From Cryoendolithus antarcticus (lineage: Eukaryota; Ascomycota; Dothideomycetes; Cladosporiales; Cladosporiaceae), in assembly GCA_002077065.1 (NCBI GenBank), contig NAJO01000030.1, positions 496,001-560,000 on the forward strand: DNA of 64,000 nucleotides, written 5' to 3'. Below, piece by piece: positions 8,654-18,500 of the stretch (its first letter is position 1; each line of letters starts with the position of its first letter). The notes below the pieces were generated by a model, which worked only from the letters and a program-made list of their open reading frames with translations, was not told the DNA's origin and did not search any database. A program made the translations under genes and the position numbers.

Positions 8654-10931
8654 TCAAGCACCGTAGGCAAACTGCCCAAAGTGCCTCTTGAGCCTCTCCC
8701 GTGCATCCCCGGCTTCCTCCCGATCGCTAGCATTGGTCCGCACGCTATGTGGACTATCAGGCACGATCATGTCTTCACTTCCCTCCACTGCGCTTTCGGA
8801 GCCATAATGTAGTGGTCGTTGCTCGATCTCAAGCCATTCTTCATCCGCGACAATCTGCTCGTCCCCTTCGTCATTAGGCGGATGAGCAGGCTGCGGTGGA
8901 GAGGAAGCTGGCACGACGTCCTCGGAGCTGACCAGAGGCGGTATCGGAGTCATCAACCTTGGTGTAGGTTTGGCGTCGGCAGGAGGATCAGTCGCTCGTC
9001 GTGCTGAGACAGATTTGGCCATCTGAAGAGTCGTGGGGGCGGTGCAGGACGTGTATGCCCACTTCGACGTGAGTTGTGTCATGCTAGTAGCGATACCCTT
9101 GCTGAAGATGGTGCTTGTACTGGCGACGCCCTCGAACGAGGTCAATGGCGTGGTCGGCGCTGCTGCTTGCTTGTTGCTCTGTGAAAGAGCCGATATCGTT
9201 GTGCCTTGCGATACACTTCGCGTCGTCGACTGGCTGTCCTCAGTGTTTTGACCACTGTCGACCGCCGGGTCAGCGAACACCTGGAACCGCTTTCGCTTTT
9301 TGGGCGACTGCGATGGTACGGCTGACTCCTCGCGTGCTGGCTGCGAAGGTGTGTCTGCGAGCACTGCCATGTCTTCCTGTATCGAGTCGTCTGACCACAG
9401 CTCGAATTCGTCTTTCTTAGCTGACGCCCTGCGAGAGGCTGTTCTACCCACTTTGCCAAAGAAGCGGCTGGTGACACTGTCTATACCAAGATCGCCGTTC
9501 ATAGAGTCTGCCAGATTGCCGTCTGAGCAGAGTCTCGCTTTCTTAGGCGGTGCACTACTGATGCCAGGCAATTGAGCGCTCGTAAGCCGTCGTAATGGTT
9601 GTGGTGCCGATGAAGGCATAGGCATACTGGCTGTGCGAGCTACACTTGAAGGTCGTACGGCGGGTGCCTGCGATGCTGACCAGACCGATCCTTGTTGCGC
9701 AGCAAGCAGGTTGCGTTGACTAGGAGACGGCGTGAACGCGTTGGGATCGAGCTCGGCAAGAGGTGTTCGCTGTGCCTTGAAGAACTCGGAGATGGGTTTG
9801 CCCGGCTTCTCGTTCGGCGTTTGTATCGTGTTTGCTCGTCGAGATGCGAACGGCGCACGGCTGATGAAGTTCATCAGCTTCTTGGTGTTTGGGTCAAGAT
9901 CTCCCCTTGCCACTCCGTGAGCGATCGCGGACTCGAGATTGTGACCCACATATGGCATGTCGTCGATGTCCAGCTCCTTGGGGACCTTGTTCAAGTTCAC
10001 AAGCTGCCTCGACTCGGGACAGTACACCCACTGGTACAGGAAAGTCTGCTCGGCCTTCGTAAACGCTTCCAAGTAGCCAGGAGCCACCTTCATTTTGCCG
10101 TCGAACTGTACCGCCTTCACGACACGATCGATCGTCTTGTGCTTGCGTACGAGGCGATAAGCTGTCTTGAGGCCCATCTTGTCGATACCGGGTAAGTAGT
10201 CGCATCCCGAAAGCATAGCCATCATGCGGAAGTCGTCAAGCTTCCATCCCACGAGACTGATCTCCCTGCATGAGGTAAAGTCGTCTCGTCGGACCATAAC
10301 GCACTCGCCGTACTGATCGAGCTTCGTCAGAAGGCATTGCACGCCGAAGACGAGCAAGTCAGAGTCTTCACTCAGGACACCATTGATCACGCCTTGCTGC
10401 TCCAAGTAAGCAAGCTGGCTGTCAGCCTCGTAAGGCGCCACCACATAAGGCACATTCATAGCCTTTAGCTCCTCGATCAGCTCGCGAGCCATGAGCGGCG
10501 TGACGTCGACAGCTTTCTGCAGCTCCAGATGGGCTTGCGAGGTCTTGCCAGCCTGGAGCAGCTGAAGACCAAGCTTCCTGCTTTCCTTTCTTCGAGCAGA
10601 CCGCTCTTTCTCCGTGTGAGATTTGCTGGGTAAGTAATCGCCATCGAAGACCAGATAGGGTTTGACACCGAAGTGTATGAGCATGCGGACTCTGTTCATG
10701 AAGAAATCGACCCATCTTCGCGAAGGCTTGCCTTGGGCTAGCTCAAGGGCGCATGAGACTGTCCCGCGATGAAGCCAGCCATACGCGTCCACTCCGATAG
10801 TCTGACCAGTAAAGTTGCGGAGGTGTGTCGACTTATGTATGCTCTTCAGGAGCGGGAGTAGACCTGTCTGGGATGTTAGCATGGGTGCTGTCTGGACTTC
10901 AGGGATGCAGTAAGGTACCTTGAATGCCCAT
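8654..10931 (-). CDS. EXO1: Exonuclease 1 (Rad2/XPG family)
   Basis: A 5'-3' exonuclease and flap nuclease acting in mismatch repair, end resection and telomere processing. Two exons: a 13-nt first exon (10931-10919, atgggcattcaag), a 55-bp intron (gtacc...GCTAAC...cag), and 10863-8654; 740 residues. Splicing restores the invariant MGIQGLLPLL N-terminus, whereas the second exon alone would begin with an aberrant MLTSQTGLL. Active-site acidic residues are visible: VDAYGWLH, VFDGDYLPSK, APYEADSQLAYL, SEDSDLLVFG and MLSGCDYLPG. The C-terminal half is a low-complexity Ser/Pro-rich region, as expected for partner-binding tails, ending FGQFAYGA. It is divergent from TMA16. Confidence 0.95.
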
Positions 10932-11216
10932 TGCTGCGACAGACCTCACGAGCAGTCCAAGACAGCACAATCAGGTCATCATGGAGCCATTGCGGTAGTC
11001 ATTGAGCTTCGAGTGGGCGTCGATACGCCCTGCTATCACGTTCCAGAAGGCATGTGTGACCGTCTGAGATGGTAAGACGCGACTTCGACGCGCTGTCAGG
11101 TACAGCGGAGCTCGGGCCGGAAGCTCCGAACATCCGACTGATCTCGAGATCGAATTTCTCGAGACAGCATTGCGGGAAAAAAGTACCCATGTAAAACATT
11201 GCAAGCAGACGCAGAC

Positions 11217-11756
11217 ATGCCGTCCTCCCTCCTGAAAGTGCAGAAGCACGTTAACAAGAAGAAGGGCGCCAAAGCCTCCGCACTCCACGAATTCTCCCGC
11301 GATGCCCGCCGTCTGCGCAGAGCTGGAAACCGGGACGAAAAAGTCTCCCGCAGCAACAAGATTCAGCGCATGTCCAACAATCAGTGGACAGAACGCACAG
11401 CCTTCTTCCGTGATCAACTCCCTGACGTTCTCCATCCGTTTGAGACTGCTGAGATTCAGCGTCTAATCGAAGAGTATTTGGCTCGACATGACGAGGAGCT
11501 CGCACAGCTGACGAGTGAGCGGAGAGAGGGCAGGCCGAAGAGCACGAGACATGTGCAGCTTGAGCAAGCGGTGGATGTGGAGAGGAAGGAGTATGTGAGC
11601 GGGTACTGGATGCCCGACTTGCAGGACTTTGAGTCGCTGCAGAAGATGGAGGCGTGGGATGGAGAATGGACTGGGCTGGCGAATTTGAGGTTCGCGAGGG
11701 TGGATAGTGAGGGCAGGGTGAAGGCGAGCCAATTCCCGCCGAAGGGAGGTTCGTGA
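11217..11756 (+). CDS. TMA16: Translation machinery-associated protein 16 (Tma16)
   Basis: Binds late nuclear pre-60S ribosomal particles. The protein has 179 residues. The start MPSSLLKVQKHVNKKKG is the usual Tma16 N-terminus, so I prefer it over an in-frame ATG six codons upstream. Conserved features: KKKGAKASALHEFSRDARRL, RAGNRDEKV near the N-terminus; a helical middle (ETAEIQRLIEEYLARHDEEL); and the C-terminal GYWMPDLQDFESLQKMEAWDGEW motif (split here: GYWMPDLQDFESL and KMEAWDGEWTGL). Single exon, intact, normal length. It lies head to head with EXO1 across 285 bp. Confidence 0.9.
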   Translation: MPSSLLKVQKHVNKKKGAKASALHEFSRDARRLRRAGNRDEKVSRSNKIQRMSNNQWTERTAFFRDQLPDVLHPFETAEIQRLIEEYLARHDEELAQLTSERREGRPKSTRHVQLEQAVDVERKEYVSGYWMPDLQDFESLQKMEAWDGEWTGLANLRFARVDSEGRVKASQFPPKGGS

Positions 11757-12046
11757 GCCAGGGCAGTCGTGTGGAAGGAGGTTATGAAGCTCGTAGGCTG
11801 TGTGCTCCGGGCACGATGACACGATCTGGTAGACACCGAGCGCTTTACGTGCATCTTCGTCGTCAGTCGCTCCTTCCATATCGGCTTGGTTTTCAGCATC
11901 GCCCCGCTCACTGATGTGCAACTCGACCGCGTCAGAACTGCAACAAACGTTCGCACCAACGTTGGACTTATCATCTGCGTCGTCAGCAGACAGCGACACA
12001 TCGACTGAGCTAGTCAGTCGTGCCACCACCCTCACACGCCGGCAAC

Positions 12047-12840
12047 ATGGGCACCGCAGACTAGTCCACCGAAGCCAACGAGACCATCAAGTGAGTGGCT
12101 AGGGTAGCAGATATGATCGCGGCAACTGACCGAGCGCAGCCTTGAAGGCAACCTTTGCTCTATCACTGTTGGCCGTAAATCGAAGACTGCCAGCAATGTA
12201 GCCTCGGTCACTGTGCACGAAGAGTTGCTGCGCCAGAGATCGAGCTTCTTTGAAGCAGCGCTCAGCAAATCGTGAGGCTTGCAAAAGACATCGCCTATTC
12301 ACCCTACCTTCGTATCTAACGCGTTGTAACAGCTGGCTCGAGAAACAGGAAGGAGTTGTCAAACTGCCCGACGCCGACCCGGACACTGTGCGCAAGTATC
12401 TGCACTACGTGTATCGTGGAAACATTGTCATTCCTTCAACACCGCTAGCTCCGGGAGCAAAGAAGGGCTACACGATCCTTGCCAAATTATATGTCCTGGG
12501 AGAGTATGTGCAGGACAAGCAATTCAGAAAGGCCGTTCTGGATGAGTTGATAACCCGCATAGTTGAGGTGGGACCCAATGGTGCGCGCTCTTACCCGCCC
12601 AACGATACGGTCGCTACGATCTATAGCGGCACAACCGCCGGAGCACCGGCACGCAAGCTTATGGTGGATTGCCACGTCACCATGGGACACGCCACTTGGC
12701 TGTCTGATGAGGTCGAGATGTATCACAAAGACCTCCTGCTCGATCTGGCGCGGGCTGGGCTCGGTCTTGGGCCTAAAACCAACTTCGACGTGGGCGATCT
12801 GCCCAGCCTGAAGAGGAAATTCGCGGAGGTGGAGAAGTAG
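12047..12840 (+). CDS. BTB/POZ domain protein, copy 1 (in-frame stop near the start)
   Basis: A BTB/POZ protein without other recognised domains; in fungi such proteins are often Cul3 adaptors or have unknown roles. Reconstructed exons: 12047-12090, 12140-12271 and 12333-12840 (introns of 49 and 61 bp, with AACTGAC and TCTAAC branch points), phases consistent. BTB core: SITVGRKSKT, TVHEELLRQRSSFFEAAL, VVKLPDADPDTVRKYLHYVY, LAKLYVLGEYVQDKQFRKAV. The only ATG I find for this frame is followed five codons later by TAG (12062-12064), while the remaining 200-odd codons are intact. The gene may therefore use an upstream exon I cannot identify, may have been recently inactivated, or the base may be a sequencing error. 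The next gene downstream is a degenerate copy. Confidence 0.6.
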
Positions 12841-13186
12841 TCATACTGTGTACTTCGTGCTGGCGATTAGAATGCGTGAGCTTGTGGCACCCGAGGGATG
12901 TCATAGAATAGATCGCACCATGAAGAGGTGGCCCTTGCGGATTGGGAGCTCCAAATCATGCATGCCAATAAGATCAATATAACGTTCATGCCTGTACGTA
13001 AAGCTGCTTGGTTCATTGTGTTGGTCCACAGTGAGAGCTCATCTGCGCCGCAACGCTGTGGGTCGTTCCTTCTGGATTCCGCACGAGCCTACTCGGGACT
13101 TCCCAGATTTCACTCAAGCACGGATACACTCCCTCGTGGACTATCATTGGCCTTTTGACGATCGACTGACTCTATACAGAAGAATA
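12841..13186. other. Spacer between BTB copies
   Basis: About 345 bp between copy 1 and the start of the pseudogene; short ORFs only. Confidence 0.4.
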
Positions 13187-13988
13187 ATGGTGACAAAGGC
13201 AGGTGATTCCGGGCTGCTCGAGTAAGTGCAACTGACTTGTGACACTCTAAACTCGCTGAGTTCAGGCAGTCTCGATCATCAGCTTGCACCATCATTGTTG
13301 GCAACGGCGAAGAAGACGTTGGGAAGACTCGGTTGTTCACCGTCCACGAGAAAGTCATTCGCAGGAGGTCCAAGTTCTTCGAAGCTGCACTGAGCAAATC
13401 GCAGGCCTCTGATGCGCTTCTGCTTTACTTCACTGCGGCAAATGACTGATCAGGAGATCTAGGTGGATCGAGAACGAGAAGCACACGGTGAAGCTACCTA
13501 AGCGCGATCCCGACGTCGTACGCCAGTACCTCCATTAGCCCTATGCTGGCACATTGTATGAAGGTACGACGCCGTGGACTCACTCTCGAAGCATGAACAC
13601 CGACGTCCACCCGAATCTTGCGCAGCTCTACGTCTTCGGGGAGTACGTGTAGGACAAGTCATTTCGCCTTTCAGTGTTGAGCGCGATCATCAAGCTCCTC
13701 TGCGAGCCGTGTGCTGACGGCACTTCTTACTATCCCAGCAAGGAAACTCTGAAAATCATCTATGGGGGAACGCCGGTCGAGTCTCCGGCACGCCAGATTT
13801 TGGTGGCCTGCTATGCCGGCGCAGGAGAAGCTGAATGGTTGACTGACTGCAGGGGCGCTGACGCATTCCCGAACGAGTTCCTGCTGAACCTGGCTTGTGC
13901 ACTGTACAAGTCGCCAGAGGAGAGGCTGTCGTTTGACAAGGCTCATGTTAAAGAGATCACGGAGAAGTATACAGCGCTGGAGCAGTAG
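13187..13988 (+). pseudogene. BTB/POZ copy 2, disrupted paralog
   Basis: A tandem paralog of copy 1 with the same exon layout and phases: 13187-13221, 13266-13400 and 13463-13988. Shared blocks: SKFFEAALSKS against SSFFEAALSKS; VKLPKRDPDVVRQYLH against VKLPDADPDTVRKYLH; LAQLYVFGEYV against LAKLYVLGEYV; and SPARQILVAC against APARKLMVDC. Lesions: two in-frame TAG codons, at 13536-13538 (after QYLH, where copy 1 has Tyr) and 13650-13652 (in GEYV-stop-DKSFR, where copy 1 has Gln); and the second intron begins gcaggc where copy 1 has gtgagg, so the GT donor is lost. The first intron looks sound (gtaagt...ttcag). The open 3' part (13674-13988) remains readable only because decay is recent. Confidence 0.8.
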
Positions 13989-14160
13989 GTTTTTGTCTAC
14001 AGAGCATCAGGCTAGTCGAAGATAACTTACACATCAGACTCAGCGCCTTCACTGTGCGAGTGATCAGAAGGCAGCGTTCATGCCGCGATGCCGCACTCGC
14101 TTTCGGCAGACCCATATACGTGCGGCTCAAGCCTCATAGCATCTCCGAGCTTCTGACAGC

Positions 14161-15043
14161 TCAACCATCAACATCCATCTTCTCCCCGACCACCTTCTCC
14201 CCCCCAATCTCCTCAACGACAACATACTTCCCCAGCTCCTCCCTCCTCATAACCTTCTCCCGCAACACCGCCGTCGTCCCCCTTGCAAACTTGTAATCCC
14301 GCACCTTCTTCTCCCGCGTGTTAGGCGTCTTAAAATTCCGCATGAGTGTGGTCTTCTCCTTCGTAATCACACAGACATCCACGTTACTACCACTGCCCAG
14401 ATCGTTCCAGATACCCGCCTCGATAGCGTTCGCGCAGAGCGCCACGGCGGCTTCGCGCGTCATGCCCCGACTCCACTGCGTCTCGAAGACGCTCATCGCG
14501 GCCAAACTTCCTGACCCCATGGTCACGTAGGGCAGCTTATCTGTCGACCCGTGGGCGTGGACGGTGAATAGATGGGCGCCTGTGGGGTCGCAGCCTGCTA
14601 CTACGAGGTAGGCACCAATGTGACCTTGATAGCGGAAAAGATGTTGTTTGAGCAGCGTCATGACTGTGACCACGCGGGGCTTTCGGCCTGTGGACAGGGC
14701 GTGCAATTCGAGGTTTGAGCTTATCAGTGCGGTGGTGAATTCTGTATCTGCGGCTGTGCCGGCGCCAGCGCACCAGATTTGGGGGGAGATGTAGTGTAGT
14801 TTCTCGCAGTTCTGTGGGATTAAGGTTAGTACTGTGATCGTGGGAGGCAGACGCAAAGGTCAAGCGTACCTTGTCTGCTACTATGGGACCACTCGTTGCG
14901 CGGGTGTCTGCTGCAATGACGACGCCGCCATCATACAGGCAGCCGACGATTGTTGTGCCGGTGGAGGTTGCCTTGGGGAGGGGGACGCCTTTTGCGTGGA
15001 GGGCGGCGTTGCGGTTGTGGTTGGAGAAGTCGAAGCCCGGCAT
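14161..15043 (-). CDS. PUP1: 20S proteasome subunit beta-2 (Pup1), trypsin-like active site
   Basis: A catalytic beta-ring subunit of the 20S proteasome. Two exons, 15043-14870 and 14811-14161, split by a 58-bp intron (gtacgc...ACTAAC...cacag) at phase 0; 274 residues. The propeptide ends at TSTG|TTIVG, leaving the N-terminal nucleophile Thr at precursor position 30. Typical beta-2 features: [27 protein letters not shown] across the splice junction, [21 protein letters not shown], and the long C-terminal arm that embraces beta-3. Length and structure are normal. Confidence 0.95.
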
Positions 15044-15504
15044 CGTGGCGGTTGTGGAGCGAGGTGAACAAGGGCGATGATGGGTTTTATCCTCTTTAGG
15101 AGACCCGAGGAGATGACTGTTAAAGATTGAGAGCTGTGTGTATTTAGCTGTTGGTGTTTGATGTTCACCTTACTGGGCAAGGCGACACTTGAGCTTCGTC
15201 ACTGAAGCTCTTCGCGTCCGGCGGCTACTCCCGCCCTGCTTCACGCGTTTAGCTCCTTCGAAGATATATTTTATCAACATCGCAACGCTCTCTCCGGAAG
15301 ATACATCTTGGCCTTGCGCATAGTCGGAGACGCTCCGCACTGGCAGACTGGACATCAAGCATTTCGAGACTGGGCACCGCGCATCCCAATATACCCTAGA
15401 TCGCACTGGAATCTCTCTCGCAGCGAAGTGAAGCATAGGCAGCACAGCACAGAAAAGCGCTCCATGATATAGCAACCGCAGAACGGCATCGAGTGGGGGA
15501 TAGC
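15044..15504. promoter_or_regulatory. Divergent upstream region, PUP1 / NUP159
   Basis: About 460 bp shared by the two divergent genes. No clear TATA box or repeat seen. Confidence 0.4.
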
Positions 15505-18500
15505 ATGGAGCAATGGGGTTTCGGCGGCGGCGCGCCCGCAGCGAGCACAAGCGGTCCTCAAACGACCATAGGAGCAGATCTGGAGGCCATCGATGTGGAG
15601 CAGGTCGGCTTCAAACCCATAGCAGGCAATAGCAAAGTGCGATTACTTCCCACACCATGGTCGAGGGGGCAGTACCCATCCGCGACAGCTTCACTGCTCA
15701 GCATAGCCTCGGGTCGAGGATTACTTGCAGCGGCTGGACCAGACGGACTGGTGCTGGCAGGCACACAGCGGGTGCGAGAGGCGTTCACAGGAGGAGCTGA
15801 GAGTCAGCAGGGAGGCATAGCAGCTGGATCAGGAGTGCGGGACTTTGCGCCAGATGCTACACTGTCGATACCGAGGGTGTCGCATGTGGCTTTCTCGAGC
15901 GACGAGAGCTGTCTTGTGGTGTGCGCGGAGCAGGGAGGAGGTCTGGCAGTCTACGATGTGGATGCTGCACTCGGCGGGGGCAAAGAGCCTGCATTTCAGA
16001 TGCCCACGGATGGGACAGCGATACGGCATTTGCTCCCCAATCCGGCAAAGGAGAACTCACACCAGTTTGCGATCGTGCTCGCAGATGGGAAACTGTTGCT
16101 CGCGGATCTCAAGCAACGACAGCTTGTTAGTAGCGCAGCGGGCAGTCCAGTGTTCAGCGAGAACGTCAGCTGCGCATGCTGGTCGAAGCTCGGCAAGCAG
16201 ATCGTGGCAGGTTACAGTGATGGTCACGCCGCGCAGATTGATCTGCAGGGAACTGTGAAAGCCGAGATTCCACAACCTCCGGATCTGGCTCAAACCAAAG
16301 ACGAAAGCACTCTCAGTCTACCACTGACAGCAATTTACTGGCTGGAGAACCTCGAATTCCTCATGATACACTCACCCATCAATCCGCCACCAGAGCAGCT
16401 TGTCGGCATGGCACCACCCAACGATTCGATCTACCATCTTGTGCGGAAGGAGAAAGGCTTGCCGAGCTACACCTATCATAAATTCGCCTTGGACCCTTGC
16501 GCCGGCTTTCTCGATGATCGATTACCAGCGCATCACCTCATGCAACGACTACGAGATTGGCCGCCAGATCTGGACGACACGCTGGTACTGACTTCCACGC
16601 TCTCGACAGACATCGGACTCATCACGAAGTCGAAGGTCTCATTCCACCAGCCTGATCGCTCTGCCGGTGCGAACGGTGAGGTAGAGGTAATCGGCGACAT
16701 TCCTGCTGAGCAGATCGTGAACACATACACTACAACAGTGCCGAAAGACGATGTCAGTCGTGCAAACCTGCCTACCAGTGCATTCGGAGACGCTACGGAT
16801 ACCTCAGTCATTGGCATGGCTCTTGATCTAAGTGCGAAGCAAAAGCTTGCTAATCCCATCCCGTCAGACAGCGAGATCGAAGAATCGGCTACGCCACTAC
16901 CAGCAGTGTGCGTGCTGAATCACGAAGGTATCTTATGCACCTGGTGGATTGTCTACCAGCAGTCGATACGAACGAAGACCGCGTTTCCTGGTCTTACCGC
17001 CGTAAGCGGGCAGCCACAAACACAGTCAAGTCAGTCGCGGCCGCAACTTTCATCTGGCTTCGGTGGTGGCAGTGCGGCTGCGGCGTTCGGCTCTCCAGCA
17101 CCTGTGGCTGCGCCGATACAGACCCCACCACAGCCTGCGTTTGGCCAGAGCAGCACGCCTGGGTTTGGTGGTGCTGGCATGCTCGGCGCAAAGCAGTCGC
17201 CGTGGGGCGCGCCGCCAGCTTCGCCCGCATCAAAGACGACAGCACTTGGCCAGCCATCAGGTGGTGCTGCTTTTGGTACGCCATCTGCCTTCGGCGCTAC
17301 AGGCGGCATGGGTCCGAAAACGTCAGTGTGGGGTACACCGTCGCAGACACCTGCTGCTAGCAAGCCTCCTGTACCAGCATTCGGCCAAGCAAGCGCCTTC
17401 GGCAGCAATGCCGCCACTCCCTCGCCATTCTCCTCATTCGCCTCCGCAGACAAGAAGCCCGCTGCATCACCCTTCGCAAGCTTCGCAACAGGCGGCTCGA
17501 AACTCAGCTCTTTTGGCGGCCAGACTTCGCCTTCGCCGTTTGGCTCCGCTACACCTTCGAAGCAACCCGGTATGCCTGTCGACCCTTCCTTTGGCTCTAC
17601 CGTGACACTAAACTCTAGTGCAGATAGTTTCGGCTCCGGGAACACATTTGGACAAGCATCGGGATTCAGCTTTGGCAAGCCGTCACAGGAGAAGGAGGAG
17701 AGTATGGGCGATAGTGAGGCGACTACCAAGCCCACGGACGAGAATGCAAAGCCGGCGCCTTTCGGTGGGTTCAAGCTGGGGAGCATGTTTGCTGGGGACG
17801 GAAGTGCGAAGGATGATCTGCCTAAGCCGGAAGATGCTGGTGCTGGCATGTTTGGGGCTGGATTCGGGAGTGCACTGGGTGATGCTGAGAAAATAAAGGC
17901 TGCAGAGGCACCAAAGACGACATTTGGTGCACCCAGCAATGCACTGAGCAGCACTGGCGGGCTCTTTGGCAAGAAGCATGCGCCGGTCACACCCGTGAAG
18001 CCTGAGCCTGGCACCGAGGAGCCGAAGCTCAAGGATATTCCAGCGTTCTCGACAACGCCTGCGAGTCCGCCAAAGCAGAAGCAGCCGGCGCCTGCAGAGG
18101 CGCCCATGCCGCCTGATTTCCTGTCGAGCTCGAACCCAGCGAAGGTAGCAAAGCCGGCCACGGAGCCCGAGGACGCACCATTGCCACCCGACTTTACTTC
18201 GCCTGCTGGTAAGAGCGATCAGAGCGATGACGCGCCTATTGCTGGTTCTCCTCCGCTAGATGTCGGCAATGAGCAGTTCTCGAGTCCAGCTACATCGAGG
18301 GAGGGCGATGGGCCTCCTGAAGGCGATGAGGATGAAGCGGACTGGGATGACGAAGATGAACGTGACGATGAAGAAGAGCGTGGGGAGCGCGAAGTTGACG
18401 ACGGCTCGGACGAGGGCGAGGAGGAGGACGATGATGACGATGCCGAAGAAGAGGAAGAGGAAGACGAGGAGGACCAAACGCAAGACTCGCACGCGGTCTC

